Positions 17,867 to 27,916 of a stretch of DNA of 38,356 nt are shown one piece after another (the first letter of the stretch is position 1; each line of letters begins with the position of its first letter). This stretch comes from Endozoicomonas sp. YOMI1 (GTDB taxonomy: Bacteria > Pseudomonadota > Gammaproteobacteria > Pseudomonadales > Endozoicomonadaceae), in contig NZ_JAHHPM010000320.1 in the NCBI RefSeq assembly GCF_024606345.1, positions 1 through 38,356 on the forward strand, read 5' to 3'. A model generated the notes under the pieces. The model made no database searches. It saw nothing but the letters and a program-made list of their open reading frames with translations, and had not been told where the DNA came from. The translations under genes were made by a program, and so were the position numbers.

Positions 17867-18694
17867 TCAAAGGCCACATGCCAGTGGCCTTGCCAATAAT
17901 AAAGGCCACTGTTCAATCCAACCGGATTGATGATCTGCATTGACTCTCTCGATATTTATGCAGGAAGTATCTTCAAATGCTTCAAGATAATGCTGGCTGA
18001 CCTGAACCGGGACTACCGAATCCCTGGCCCCAAAAAAGTGAATTTGAGCTATTGACGATAATTGAGCACTAAAAGCGACCGGATTCAGTGCCGCTGGCAT
18101 TTCAGAGACACCATGGTGACGGTTTAAAAACTCAGGAGAGAGGTTGCCCGCTACCGTACGAACACTTGTAACATCTTTTCTATGTGCGGCGATTAACAGA
18201 GCCAACGCTCCACCACCAGAATAACCGACCAATTCCAGCTTTTCATACTGCCCACTCTCTTTTAGAGATTCCACAGCAGTATTGATGACTTTGAGTACTT
18301 TCGGGCTGTAACGTTTGAAAGTCCATACCTGTCTGCTGCAATTTTCATTCATAACGTACTGGCAGGGCTGGGCAATATAAGCAAGATCCGGTGATTTATC
18401 CTGCAGCATCAAATGATGAACAAGCCTGTTAACCGGAGTTGGATCCATTGAAGGACGGTTGGACCTTAACCAGGCACGACCATCCCCTTCAATATAAATC
18501 CTAAGCGTTCGAGTAACTGATTTTTCCGGTGTCCAGGTATAAATTGGCCAGTAAGCCTGATCGTAAACGACAACATTTAATGGCTGTTGAAAGTCCCCGG
18601 GATTGACTTCAGGCATACTGGGTCGACTGGTGCATCCTGCAATCAAAAAGAGCCAGAAAAAGAGTAATATTTTTATTACCGTTATTTTCTTCAT
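17867..18694 (-). CDS. Lipoprotein with alpha/beta-hydrolase fold
   Basis: A 275-residue predicted lipoprotein. The signal peptide ends in the lipobox LIAGC, with Cys21 as the lipidation site, so it should be anchored in the envelope. The nucleophile elbow GYSGGG places Ser159 as the catalytic Ser. GARDSVVP supplies a likely catalytic Asp, and DHQSGW near the C terminus the likely His, in the usual order. The substrate is unknown; esterase or lipase-like activity is inferred from the fold. It lies tail to tail with pabB, 12 bp apart, and an 8-bp hairpin (17870-17891) overlaps its last codons. Confidence 0.72.
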   Translation of the reverse strand: MKKITVIKILLFFWLFLIAGCTSRPSMPEVNPGDFQQPLNVVVYDQAYWPIYTWTPEKSVTRTLRIYIEGDGRAWLRSNRPSMDPTPVNRLVHHLMLQDKSPDLAYIAQPCQYVMNENCSRQVWTFKRYSPKVLKVINTAVESLKESGQYEKLELVGYSGGGALALLIAAHRKDVTSVRTVAGNLSPEFLNRHHGVSEMPAALNPVAFSAQLSSIAQIHFFGARDSVVPVQVSQHYLEAFEDTSCINIERVNADHQSGWIEQWPLLLARPLACGL

Positions 18695-18887
18695 TAAGAC
18701 AATAACTGACTGGAAATGGCAATTTCCATTAATTTACAGGTTAGACTTATTGCGGGCTGACAGGCTGGCTGAGAATATAGCATAAAAACCTATAAATATA
18801 GATATTGATTGTATTATTGACTAAATAGCCACTGCTACAATAAACAACCACCGGCAAATGAACACAATCCCTCGGGAGAACTGGATT

Positions 18888-19166
18888 ATGAAAATCACCA
18901 TGGTCAAGAAAGTAATGGCCGATGGAAACCTCTGTAAAAAATGCCAGGAAGTGCAGGAAAGATTGGAGAGCTCAGGCCATATCAATCGAATTGATCAATT
19001 TGTCACCGCTGTTGATGGCGACCCGGACAGCACAGGTGCTTTATTGGCAGAGTTGTACCAGGTAGACAAAGCCCCGTTTTTTATTGTTGAAGAAAAAGAC
19101 AGCGAGCCAGTAATTTACACCATCTACTTTAAGCTGGTAAAGGAAGTACTGGAAAAAGCGGCTTGA
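18888..19166 (+). CDS. Small thioredoxin-fold (glutaredoxin-like) protein
   Basis: 92 residues from the ATG at 18888, supported by gggagaa 7 nt upstream; an upstream in-frame ATG at 18858 has no site. The N-terminal beta strand leads to a CKKC pair (NLCKKCQEVQERLE), the position of the active-site CxxC in glutaredoxins. KAPFFIV near residue 64 matches the cis-Pro region of the fold. The usual Pro of CPxC is replaced by Lys. A redox or metal-binding role is inferred. It is convergent with cysB, with the cysB terminator overlapping its last codons. Confidence 0.6.
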   Translation: MKITMVKKVMADGNLCKKCQEVQERLESSGHINRIDQFVTAVDGDPDSTGALLAELYQVDKAPFFIVEEKDSEPVIYTIYFKLVKEVLEKAA

Positions 19167-19178
19167 ACCAAGCCGCTT
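19156..19178 (-). terminator. Rho-independent terminator of cysB
   Basis: Perfect 9-bp stem aagcggctt / aagccgctt with a 5-nt loop. On the minus strand it is followed by five T residues, about 10 nt after the cysB stop. It overlaps the 3' end of the convergent thioredoxin-fold gene and may serve both. Confidence 0.75.
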
Positions 19179-19186
19179 AAACGCAG

Positions 19187-20221
<1,035 letters not shown>

Positions 20222-20368
20222 TTAGTTCTATAAAGCATAAAAGGATGACATTAAATTCTTTTCCAGAATACGAGCCAGTCAATATAGTTACCAGCTAATC
20301 ATCAATTTTTAGTCAATATTTTCAAACATCGCCTTGGCTACTTATAACTTTAGACCATAGATTTCTGG

Positions 20369-21145
20369 ATGCTTATGGATTTTCTAACATATATTGCCAC
20401 CGGTGCCGGCGTTGGCTTTGCGGTTGGCCTGACAGGTATCGGCGGTGGTTCATTGATGACACCACTGCTGTTAATGTTTGGCTTTCCGGCCCATATCGCC
20501 ATCGGAACGGATCTGATGTATGCAGCCATTACCAAGTCAACCGGAGTCATTGTCCATCACCGTCAGAAAAGTATTGACTGGACACTGGTCAAAACTCTTT
20601 GTGCTGGCAGTCTTCCTGCCACAGCCCTGACGATTGTTCTACTCAAGATTTTTTTTGACAGAAGCGCTGATTATAGCCCGATCCTTACACTATGCCTTGG
20701 GATAATGTTAATCCTCACTGCGCTGTCGCTGTTTATGAGTCCTTTTTTGAAAAAAAAACAGCTCTCTGGTGTCTCAATGATTCCACAGAAATATCAGACA
20801 CCTTTAACATTTGTTGCCGGTATTTTCCTCGGGGTTCTGGTCACGCTTTCATCGGTGGGGGCTGGAGCGCTGGGAACTGCAGCTATTGTCTTGCTCTATC
20901 CGCTACTGAAACCCGTCAAGGTAGTGGGTAGCGATCTGGCTCATGCTGTACCGCTAACGTTACTGGCAGGCTTTGGCCATATCTGGCTGGGTAATGTTGA
21001 TTTTGTGCTGTTAGGCAGCCTGTTGATTGGCTCTATCCCTGCTATTTATTTAGGAACCTGTGTCGGTATGAAGCTACCGGATACCTTCATGCGCATCATA
21101 CTGGCCATTATTTTGCTCGGACTGGGCCTGAAATACTTTTTTTAA
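20369..21145 (+). CDS. TauE/SafE family permease (sulfite/sulfonate-related anion exporter)
   Basis: A 258-residue, very hydrophobic protein with about eight membrane segments and the family duplication. The first half has VGFAVGLTGIGGGSLMTPLLL and the second GIFLGVLVTLSSVGAGALGTA. Members move sulfite, sulfoacetate, taurine-derived or related organic anions across the inner membrane. Its head-to-head position with cysB supports a sulfur substrate, but the exact ion cannot be told. Two ATGs (codons 1 and 3) could serve as start. Confidence 0.85.
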   Translation: MLMDFLTYIATGAGVGFAVGLTGIGGGSLMTPLLLMFGFPAHIAIGTDLMYAAITKSTGVIVHHRQKSIDWTLVKTLCAGSLPATALTIVLLKIFFDRSADYSPILTLCLGIMLILTALSLFMSPFLKKKQLSGVSMIPQKYQTPLTFVAGIFLGVLVTLSSVGAGALGTAAIVLLYPLLKPVKVVGSDLAHAVPLTLLAGFGHIWLGNVDFVLLGSLLIGSIPAIYLGTCVGMKLPDTFMRIILAIILLGLGLKYFF

Positions 21146-21234
21146 CCCTCTCCAGGGTTGCAGCCCTGTATCAGTTTGAATAAAGTGGAAAACCCTCACT
21201 GAGCCAATGGAAAACCCATAATTACCAGGGTTTT
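21144..21234 (+). promoter_or_regulatory. Repeated aaccc/gggtt hairpins in the leader of the DAHP synthase gene
   Basis: Three pairings are possible. The first is aaccct/agggtt at 21144-21159, right at the permease stop. The second is aaaaccct (21189-21196) with agggtttt (21227-21234). The third is aaaaccc (21211-21217) with gggtttt (21228-21234). The last two share an arm and are mutually exclusive, as in attenuators, and the shared arm ends in a short T run. It may simply be the permease terminator. Confidence 0.4.
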
Positions 21235-21353
21235 ATACAGAGCGCGGTGACAATCTGTCAGTATGGGTGCCATATTTTCATCTGGCATCAGGGGCGTCAG
21301 GCCACTGATCAGGAGATTTTAAACAAGTCTTATTAAAAAACGGGACCGCGCAA

Positions 21354-22442
21354 ATGGCTGTTTTACCCATTGAAGACCTTAATATTCAATCTCAGGAAGT
21401 TCTGTTGAGTCCGGAGCGCCTTAAGGCTGTGATTCCGATGACTGAATTAGCAGCGAAAACGGTTTCTGAAAGCCGTGAAGTGATCAGGGATATTCTGGAT
21501 GGAAAAGACCATCGCCTGTTTGTGGTCATAGGCCCCTGCTCAATTCATGATGTTGCTGCGGCGAAAGATTATGCCCAACGGCTGAAAGCCCTCAGTGAAG
21601 AGCTGAAGGATACATTGTATCTGGTGATGCGGGTCTATTTTGAAAAGCCAAGAACCACGGTTGGCTGGAAAGGCTTGATCAATGACCCGCATTTGAATGA
21701 CTCATTTAAAATCGAAGAAGGTCTGCATATCGGTCGCCGCCTATTAATGGATGTTGCCGAAATGGGTATACCTGCATCTACGGAAGCACTGGACCCCATC
21801 TCACCTCAGTATCTTCAGGATCTGGTTGCCTGGTCTGCAATAGGCGCAAGAACCACTGAGTCACAGACTCACCGCGAGATGGCCAGTGGCCTGTCCTCGG
21901 CCGTTGGCTTTAAAAACGGCACCGATGGCGGGTTGGAAGTCGCGATCAATGCCCTGCAATCTGTTTCCAGTCCACACCGTTTTCTCGGGCTGAACACCCA
22001 GGGGCAAGTGGCTGTTACCCATACCACAGGTAATCCGTACGGTCACATTGTTCTGCGTGGTGGTAATGGCAAGCCAAACTACGATTCTGTCAGCGTTGCA
22101 CTGTGTGAAAAGGCGCTTGAAAAAGCCGACATCAAGACAAATATCATGGTGGATTGCTCTCACGCCAACTCCAATAAGGATCCTGCCCTGCAGCCATTGG
22201 TTATGGAGAATGTGACCAACCAGATCATTGAAGGCAATAAGTCTATTGTGGGTCTGATGGTGGAAAGCAATATTGGCTGGGGCAATCAGAAAATGACTGA
22301 CAACCTGGACGATCTGCAATACGGCGTTTCTATTACTGATGCCTGTATTGACTGGGAAACCACGGAGAAGACGCTGCGCAGCATCAGGGAGAAATTGAAA
22401 GATGTTCTGCCGGGACGTCGCCAGGAGGCTTTCCGAGAATAG
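21354..22442 (+). CDS. 3-deoxy-7-phosphoheptulonate (DAHP) synthase, AroF/G/H type
   Basis: Joins phosphoenolpyruvate and erythrose 4-phosphate, the first step of the shikimate pathway to aromatic amino acids. It is 362 residues, type I-alpha. Visible signatures are VVIGPCSIHD with the metal-binding Cys, MRVYFEKPRTTVGWKGLINDP, GARTTESQ, SAVGFKNGTDGG, and DCSHANSNK with a metal-binding His. Which amino acid inhibits it cannot be assigned, so no aroF/G/H symbol is given. The GTRP-type feedback sensors are not readable from motif alone. It draws on the same PEP pool that ppsA makes. Confidence 0.93.
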   Translation: MAVLPIEDLNIQSQEVLLSPERLKAVIPMTELAAKTVSESREVIRDILDGKDHRLFVVIGPCSIHDVAAAKDYAQRLKALSEELKDTLYLVMRVYFEKPRTTVGWKGLINDPHLNDSFKIEEGLHIGRRLLMDVAEMGIPASTEALDPISPQYLQDLVAWSAIGARTTESQTHREMASGLSSAVGFKNGTDGGLEVAINALQSVSSPHRFLGLNTQGQVAVTHTTGNPYGHIVLRGGNGKPNYDSVSVALCEKALEKADIKTNIMVDCSHANSNKDPALQPLVMENVTNQIIEGNKSIVGLMVESNIGWGNQKMTDNLDDLQYGVSITDACIDWETTEKTLRSIREKLKDVLPGRRQEAFRE

Positions 22443-22454
22443 ATTTTTACTCAA

Positions 22455-22479
22455 AACAGCTCGATTTGCTCGGGCTGTT
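22455..22479 (+). terminator. Terminator of the DAHP synthase gene
   Basis: A 9-bp stem, aacagctcg / cgggctgtt (one G-U pair), with a 7-nt loop, 12 nt after the stop and followed by cttctatt. Confidence 0.6.
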
Positions 22480-22497
22480 CTTCTATTGAGGTGATCA

Positions 22498-22527
22498 TTT
22501 TACTCTCTTTATCAAAAGAGGGTAAAA
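22498..22527. terminator. AT-rich hairpin between convergent DAHP synthase and greB
   Basis: A 12-bp stem, ttttactctctt / aagagggtaaaa (one G-U pair), around a 6-nt loop. It lies ~36 bp downstream of the greB stop. The T-rich outer arms on both strands suggest a bidirectional terminator serving greB. Confidence 0.6.
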
Positions 22528-22563
22528 ATACCATTAGTAAAGCCTGAAAAACCATAGCTTTAC

Positions 22564-23052
22564 CTATTTATCATCAGAAAAAGGATCATATTGTATTTTA
22601 TTGATCAACCAGATCTTGCGTCCACCCGGTGCATTCACCACGATTTCATCGTCTACCTGACGTCCAACCATTGCCCTGGCCATGGGTGAATCGATGGTAA
22701 TGTGGTTGTTTTTCACATCAATCTCATCGGCACCCACTATACGACAATGGATTATTTCACCTTGCTCACTTTCCAGCTCAACCCAGGCACCGAAAAAAGC
22801 CTTACCTTCCTGCTCCGTTGAATAATCGACAACCTTCAGGATTTCAAGCCGCTTAGTCAGGTAGCGTATACGTCGGTCAATCTCCCGGAGCTGTCGCTTT
22901 CCCTCTTTATATTCCGCATTCTCACTGCGATCCCCAAGCGCTGCTGCCTCAGAAACAGCCAGCGTGACTTCAGGGCGCTTAATTCGCCATAGATACTGAA
23001 GCTCCTGCTCAAGCTTTTCTTTTCCAGCACGGGTAATAAGGGGGGATGTCAT
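22564..23052 (-). CDS. greB: GreB, transcript cleavage/elongation factor
   Basis: A 162-residue protein that enters the RNA polymerase secondary channel and stimulates cleavage of backtracked RNA. The N-terminal coiled-coil hairpin carries the acidic tip in LGDRSENAEYKEGKRQLREID, with catalytic Asp and Glu. The C-terminal FKBP-like domain spans about residues 80-160. LQYLWRIKRPEVT near the N terminus is typical of GreB rather than GreA. It lies 97 bp downstream of nfuA in the same direction, with a terminator between, so it is probably a separate unit. Confidence 0.94.
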   Translation of the reverse strand: MTSPLITRAGKEKLEQELQYLWRIKRPEVTLAVSEAAALGDRSENAEYKEGKRQLREIDRRIRYLTKRLEILKVVDYSTEQEGKAFFGAWVELESEQGEIIHCRIVGADEIDVKNNHITIDSPMARAMVGRQVDDEIVVNAPGGRKIWLINKIQYDPFSDDK

Positions 23053-23109
23053 AGAGTGATACCGAACACTAACGGTAAAAATCGAAACAACATTGAAAAA
23101 ACTGAGAAA

Positions 23110-23128
23110 GGAAGTGGACTACACTTCC
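23110..23128 (-). terminator. Terminator of nfuA
   Basis: A 7-bp perfect stem, ggaagtg / cacttcc, with a 5-nt loop, 22 nt past the nfuA stop. On the minus strand it is followed by tttctcagtttttt, a broken T tract. Confidence 0.6.
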
Positions 23129-23149
23129 CTCTTCTGAATGATCGCTGCT

Positions 23150-23731
23150 TTATTTGTAAAAAGCATTCTCAGTATTACTGTGATCGGTCACATCACGAAC
23201 GCCTTTCAATTCCGGAATACGCTCCATCAGCGTCTTTTCAACACCATCCTTGAGGGTCATATCGACAGCAGCGCACCCCTGACAACCACCTCCAAACTGA
23301 AGAACGGCAATGCCATCATCCAGTTCCACCAGGGATACCACACCACCGTGGGAAGCCAGCCCGGGGTTAACTTCCATCTGCAGGAAGTAGTTGATTTTCA
23401 TATCCAGAGGACTGTCTTCATTAACGTTGGGCATCTTGGCGTTGGGTGCCTTGATGGTCAGCTGACCACCCAGTTTGTCTTCGGCAAAATCGACCACCGC
23501 TTCTTCAAGAAAAGGCTCACTGGTGCCTTCAACATGGCAGTTGAAATACTCAAGCTCCAGCGTCAGATCACCCTCTTTCTCTTCCCCTGGCTTGCAATAG
23601 GCCAGGCAGGTTTCCGCATGAGGCGTGCCGGGGTTACTGACAAACAGGCGTACACCAATCCCCTCAACCCCCTGTTTTTCTAATAATTGGGCAAGATACT
23701 TCTGTGCGGCTTCAGTGAATGTAATGTTCAA
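23150..23731 (-). CDS. nfuA: NfuA, Fe-S cluster carrier protein
   Basis: A 193-residue protein that carries and delivers [4Fe-4S] clusters to client enzymes, especially under oxidative stress or iron limitation. The N-terminal degenerate A-type domain ([30 protein letters not shown]) is followed by the C-terminal Nfu domain. That domain has the cluster-binding CxxC in [20 protein letters not shown]. The length matches E. coli NfuA (191). AcnD in this same window is a likely type of client, though no direct link is shown. Confidence 0.95.
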   Translation of the reverse strand: MNITFTEAAQKYLAQLLEKQGVEGIGVRLFVSNPGTPHAETCLAYCKPGEEKEGDLTLELEYFNCHVEGTSEPFLEEAVVDFAEDKLGGQLTIKAPNAKMPNVNEDSPLDMKINYFLQMEVNPGLASHGGVVSLVELDDGIAVLQFGGGCQGCAAVDMTLKDGVEKTLMERIPELKGVRDVTDHSNTENAFYK

Positions 23732-23903
23732 CGCAACACTTCCTCTATTAACTTCATGGCTATTCTATGTCATTGGGGCGCTTCAGAGAATCCCTACCGG
23801 GTAACTCGGTTATTCAAAACTGTTTCATTTATCGTAACAATCGGCGAGAATAGTTCGCATTTGCAATTCATCGTCCTTTTCCCCGACAAGCAAGAGACCA
23901 ATA

Positions 23904-24719
23904 ATGAAAGAGACCATCAGCATTCTGGGTTGTGGATGGCTGGGCATGCCATTAGGCGAACGACTGGTGAAAGATGGCTATCCAGTCAAGGGGTCTACCA
24001 CCCAAGAGGCAAAGCTGGAAGCTATTTCTGCGGTTGGCATGAAGCCTTATATTATCGGTCTTTCACCAGAACCAGCGGGTGATATTGAGTCGTTTCTTGA
24101 TACCGATATTCTCTTTATCAATATTCCACCGGGAAAAGGCGATGGGCAACCCCACTTTTACCTTCGCCAGATGAAGGCACTGCTTAACCGTATTGAACAA
24201 TCCAGGGTTAAAAAAATTATTCTAATCAGTGCCACCTCCGTTTACCCACAAAATAACGTTGAAGTAACGGAAGAAGATGCTGTTCGCATTGAGTCCCCAT
24301 TCTCTGATACTGCCTGGCTGGATATTGAGCAGCTGTTCACTGACCATGACGACCTGAAAACCACGGTGCTTCGATTCTCAGGCCTTGTTGGCGGTGAATA
24401 TCAGCCAGGCCGCTACTTTTCGGGCAAAGAACTGGGTGGCGCCGACGATCCAGTGAATATGATACACCGGGAAGACTGCCTGCAAATCATAGGACAGATC
24501 ATTGCCAAAAACCTGTTTGGGGAAGTCTTTAACGCCTCAGCGGATGAGCACCCTACCCGTCGTCAGCTCTACACCCGGTCCTGTGAAATCATGGGCATTG
24601 AGCCGCCCATCTTTATCGATAAACCCATGCCCTATCGTCTTGTGAACTGCGATAAATTGAAGAAAGCCCTAAACTATCAGTTTGTTTATCCAGATCCATT
24701 AACAGCATTGTCTAATTAG
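23904..24719 (+). CDS. NAD(P)-binding epimerase/dehydratase-like protein (extended SDR, YeeZ-like)
   Basis: A 271-residue Rossmann-fold protein. The nucleotide-binding motif ILGCGWLGMPLGE lies at residues ~7-19. SATSVYPQN resembles the catalytic Ser region of extended short-chain dehydrogenases, but the canonical YxxxK is not evident. RFSGLVGGEYQPGR and NMIHREDCLQII match the YeeZ branch. The substrate is unknown. The start ATG is well placed after agagaccaata. An 11-bp hairpin follows the stop. Confidence 0.78.
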   Translation: MKETISILGCGWLGMPLGERLVKDGYPVKGSTTQEAKLEAISAVGMKPYIIGLSPEPAGDIESFLDTDILFINIPPGKGDGQPHFYLRQMKALLNRIEQSRVKKIILISATSVYPQNNVEVTEEDAVRIESPFSDTAWLDIEQLFTDHDDLKTTVLRFSGLVGGEYQPGRYFSGKELGGADDPVNMIHREDCLQIIGQIIAKNLFGEVFNASADEHPTRRQLYTRSCEIMGIEPPIFIDKPMPYRLVNCDKLKKALNYQFVYPDPLTALSN

Positions 24720-24744
24720 ATCTACTTCGAATAATTAATTTACA

Positions 24745-24776
24745 TGGTATATTCCTTAAGTGGATGGAATATACCA
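24745..24776 (+). terminator. Hairpin after the epimerase-like gene
   Basis: A perfect 11-bp AT-rich stem, tggtatattcc / ggaatatacca, with a 10-nt loop, 25 nt past the stop, followed by aaaacc rather than T residues. It is either a weak terminator or an operator/translation-control element for the next gene, whose alternative GTG start (24760) would lie inside it. Confidence 0.5.
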
Positions 24777-24801
24777 AAACCATTTAGATGAGTGCAACCC
24801 A

Positions 24802-26163
24802 ATGACCCCTTTGTCCTTCGACCCTGACCCAGTACCCAGTTCCTTCAGAACCAGCAACACAAAAACCAGTGATCAAAGTTCATGTTTTGGCAACCGCCAT
24901 GTTATTCCCTGTTCAGGTTCTGATCTACCTGAAATGAAAATTGAACCTATGGATACCGGCGAAACTTCATTTTGCAGTAACCTGTCGCAACGCAGTATAA
25001 TACTGTCGCAAATACGGTCTTTTCTTAAACCTGACGCAAGTGAACAGGCAGCAAATATCCTGCTCGATATTATAAATATTGAATGCCAAACCCTAAGAGG
25101 CCATGAAATATATTTTCTCAGCCAGGAAGATATATCCAATTTTATTTCTGATCGCTTTAAAGTGAGATCATATTATCTACTACACCAGTTTGAGAATACG
25201 TGTTTCAAAAATATTAATGAGGACTTACGGGCAATTTCATTATTTACGGAATTTAATATAACCACCGAAATGGCAATAAAAAGCTTTATACATAGTGAAT
25301 ATTGCCCAAAAACAGCAGGTACGAATATTTTTTTCCGTGCAGGCAAATTCACTTGTGTCAATGACGAAATGGGCCGCTGCAGAAATTCTATCCTGAAAGA
25401 GCAAATTTTTGACCCTAAAACGATTAATCAACAGGGTCAAGCTTATGGTATTGGCTTATACAGTACTCCAAGCATCGCTGCCGCCAGGGGTTACCTCCAT
25501 AAAGGTTATAATAAAGGAAATCCAGTCACCATAGTGGCCGTATTCATTAAACCCGATATAAATATCCTGTCTCTGGCAAATGGCAGTCCATTTTCCTGTT
25601 TTTTAGACCAACGATACCCGATGTTTAAGAAAACAATAATGAAAGATATAAGACAGGATAAATGCCATATAGAAAACTGCCTTTATATCATGCCCGCATC
25701 AGAAACCCGATATGGTTATACATTGATTAAGTCGCCAGAAATAATCAGAAAAGTTTCCCCTTATGATTACAGCTTGCTAACAAAGCTACACGTGCCTTTT
25801 AGCCGTGACGAAATCAGTGGGTATAAGATGACACCACGGCCAATGTCAGCCAAGTTACAGCCTGAATATATCAAGCATGATTTAATTGAAGTAACTCCTG
25901 ATTCTGACAAGTCGTATCTGCCAATTTATCGTTATGCCGCCAGAAATCGTTTTGCAACCAATAGTGAGTTCCGGGATAACAATTGTAAATCAGAGAACCA
26001 GGAGGAGATCTGCGAAAACAACTATAAATTCTTCACAACCATAGACGGAATCAATTATCTAATCAGGCCATCAGCTCGATCATATGAACTTTTCAGAGAT
26101 TTTTCATCACCTGTATTTCATGTTCAATACAAGCTTTCAAAAAACAGGCTAACACCATCTTAA
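24802..26163 (+). CDS. Unassigned AT-rich protein with weak ADP-ribosyltransferase-like features (candidate effector)
   Basis: I do not recognise a family with confidence. I choose the ATG at 24802 (453 residues); an earlier in-frame GTG at 24760 lies inside a hairpin and lacks a ribosome site. The first ~60 residues are polar and Ser/Thr/Pro-rich. Residues ~66-170 look helical. Then comes NIFFRAGK (Arg179) and [18 protein letters not shown] (~215-232). This pair resembles the R...STS or GxGxYxxPxxAxxY strand elements of ADP-ribosyltransferase folds. [17 protein letters not shown] follows as a beta-rich core, and [15 protein letters not shown] (~291-305) could hold the acidic residue, but a canonical ExE is not seen. 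No signal peptide. It is more AT-rich than its neighbours, and its last 15 bases overlap the 3' end of cysG tail to tail, suggesting acquisition. Confidence 0.45.
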   Translation: MTPLSFDPDPVPSSFRTSNTKTSDQSSCFGNRHVIPCSGSDLPEMKIEPMDTGETSFCSNLSQRSIILSQIRSFLKPDASEQAANILLDIINIECQTLRGHEIYFLSQEDISNFISDRFKVRSYYLLHQFENTCFKNINEDLRAISLFTEFNITTEMAIKSFIHSEYCPKTAGTNIFFRAGKFTCVNDEMGRCRNSILKEQIFDPKTINQQGQAYGIGLYSTPSIAAARGYLHKGYNKGNPVTIVAVFIKPDINILSLANGSPFSCFLDQRYPMFKKTIMKDIRQDKCHIENCLYIMPASETRYGYTLIKSPEIIRKVSPYDYSLLTKLHVPFSRDEISGYKMTPRPMSAKLQPEYIKHDLIEVTPDSDKSYLPIYRYAARNRFATNSEFRDNNCKSENQEEICENNYKFFTTIDGINYLIRPSARSYELFRDFSSPVFHVQYKLSKNRLTPS

Positions 26164-27522
26164 TTTGTCTCTAAGGCTAACCACACTGCCAATAATGATC
26201 ATTGTCGGAGCCTTTACCTTTTCGGACTCAATAATTTTATTAATGGTGGCCAGAGTTCCGGTAAAGACCCGTTGATTCCGGGTAGTACCCTGTTGAATCA
26301 AGGCTATGGGCGTCTGTGCATTCCTTCCATGATCAATTAACGCCTGACAGATACGGGGAAGCCCCATTAATCCCATATAAAACACCAGCGTTTGACTGGG
26401 ATCCAGCATTTCATTCCAGTTCAAAGCATAGCTATCATCTTTCAGGTGTCCCGTGACAAAGCGGACCGACTGGGCGTGATCCCGATGGGTCAGGGGAATA
26501 CCGGCATAACTGGCACAGCCGGAAGCGGCAGTTATACCAGGCACCACCTGGAAAGGTACACCCTCACTGGCCAGTGTTTCAATCTCTTCGCCACCACGTC
26601 CAAAAATAAAGGGGTCGCCCCCCTTCAATCGCAGAACCCGCTTGCCCTCTTTGGCCAATTCGACCAACAGGGCATTGATTTCTTCCTGGGGTCGTGTGTG
26701 TCGATCCCGCTTTTTACCAACGTAGATATAATCTGCATCCCGGCGACAAAGTGCCAGAACATCTTCAGACACCAGCCGATCATGAAGCACAACATCAGCC
26801 TGCTGCATTAACCGCAGCGCTTTGAATGTGAGCAGGTCTGGATCACCCGGACCTCCGCCCACCAGATACACTTCGCCGATTTTCTGCTCCGATGTGTTTG
26901 CCAGGGTCTGTTCAATCAAACGCCGGGCACCTTGCAGATCACCCACCAAAGCCTTTTCCGCAGCAGGCCCTGCCAGTACCTTCTCCCAGAAGTACCGGCG
27001 GTCATTGATCTCACTGAACCTGGCCTTGACCATATCGCGGCATTCACCTGCCAGTGCCGCCAGACGGCCATATCCCCGGGGCAACAGCGTCTCCAGTTTC
27101 TGCCTCAGGAGACGGGCCAGAACCGGTGCTTTACCACCGGTTGAAAAGGCAACCACCACCGGAGAGCGATCAACAATTGCCGGCATTACTGCATTGCCAG
27201 CATCCGCATCATCCACCACATTAACAAACAGCTGTCGCTGCTGCGCCAACATTGCTACCTGGCGGTTAACACCCTCATCATCCGTTGCAGCAATGACCAG
27301 ACAGACACCGTTCAGGTCATGGCTATCAAATGGTTTTTTCAGCAATTGGTGATTACCGCTGGCAAGAAACTCGCGAATATCTGCGGATATCTCTCTGGCC
27401 ACCACTCGAACATTGGCGCCAGAAGCTTTGAGAAGCCTGATTTTACGCAGGGCGATATCGCCACCACCCACCACCAGACAACGCTGGTTACGTACCTGTA
27501 GAAATAATGGCAGATAGTCCAT
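26149..27522 (-). CDS. cysG: CysG, trifunctional siroheme synthase
   Basis: A 457-residue fusion that makes siroheme, the cofactor of sulfite and nitrite reductases, from uroporphyrinogen III. The N-terminal dehydrogenase/ferrochelatase part starts [27 protein letters not shown], an NAD-binding glycine motif. The C-terminal S-adenosylmethionine methyltransferase has [18 protein letters not shown], the [16 protein letters not shown] loop, and [22 protein letters not shown]. The length matches E. coli CysG (457). It fits the sulfur theme of cysB and the TauE/SafE permease. In pseudomonads cysG often sits beside serS; here ~4.4 kb of other genes separates them. Confidence 0.96.
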   Translation of the reverse strand: MDYLPLFLQVRNQRCLVVGGGDIALRKIRLLKASGANVRVVAREISADIREFLASGNHQLLKKPFDSHDLNGVCLVIAATDDEGVNRQVAMLAQQRQLFVNVVDDADAGNAVMPAIVDRSPVVVAFSTGGKAPVLARLLRQKLETLLPRGYGRLAALAGECRDMVKARFSEINDRRYFWEKVLAGPAAEKALVGDLQGARRLIEQTLANTSEQKIGEVYLVGGGPGDPDLLTFKALRLMQQADVVLHDRLVSEDVLALCRRDADYIYVGKKRDRHTRPQEEINALLVELAKEGKRVLRLKGGDPFIFGRGGEEIETLASEGVPFQVVPGITAASGCASYAGIPLTHRDHAQSVRFVTGHLKDDSYALNWNEMLDPSQTLVFYMGLMGLPRICQALIDHGRNAQTPIALIQQGTTRNQRVFTGTLATINKIIESEKVKAPTMIIIGSVVSLRDKLRWC

Positions 27523-27916
27523 GTTCTTCTCGTTATTGATAAAGCTGTTGACATAAGGTTGCAGGCTCGGATTATGTAAGCCTGCGGTCCGGCTGGCCGG
27601 ATTTGGATGTCACGAGTTTACCAGCATACGACAGAATGAAGATAACAATACTTTCTTATTATTTATTATTAAAAGTTATAAAAAGTCAGGAATTGAACGA
27701 TGGATAGGGAAAAATCCGACTTCTATCTTATGCGACTATGAGAGTACAGTTGATATCAAATATGACGATATAGCTTTATTATACTGTTATTGCATCACCC
27801 CGACATAACCATAAGAGGATGCTATATAGTTCATGGTTGTTTATATCCGAATGAGACTACTCCCCTCTTTCACGGATTGAAACGCGCTTCAGGCCCCAAT
27901 CATTGTTAGTCGCTTT
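27523..27916. promoter_or_regulatory. Divergent intergenic region between cysG and the MATE gene
   Basis: About 394 bases without a gene. On the cysG side lies a hairpin, gcaggct (27561-27567) with agcctgc (27579-27585), within the cysG leader. A perfect 10-bp palindrome, ttgatatcaa, at 27750-27759 is followed by the AT-rich tttattatac, a plausible operator and -10 region for the MATE gene. No small RNA could be recognised. Confidence 0.4.

Noticed and set aside
17870-17891. 8-bp hairpin aaggccac/gtggcctt as terminator for pabB
   Set aside because: It lies mainly within the final codons of the convergent lipoprotein gene and has no T tract; noted only in that gene's entry.
24940-24957. MKIEPMD in the orphan protein fits a eukaryotic SUMO-attachment consensus
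   Set aside because: The four-residue pattern is expected by chance in many proteins; nothing else supports it.
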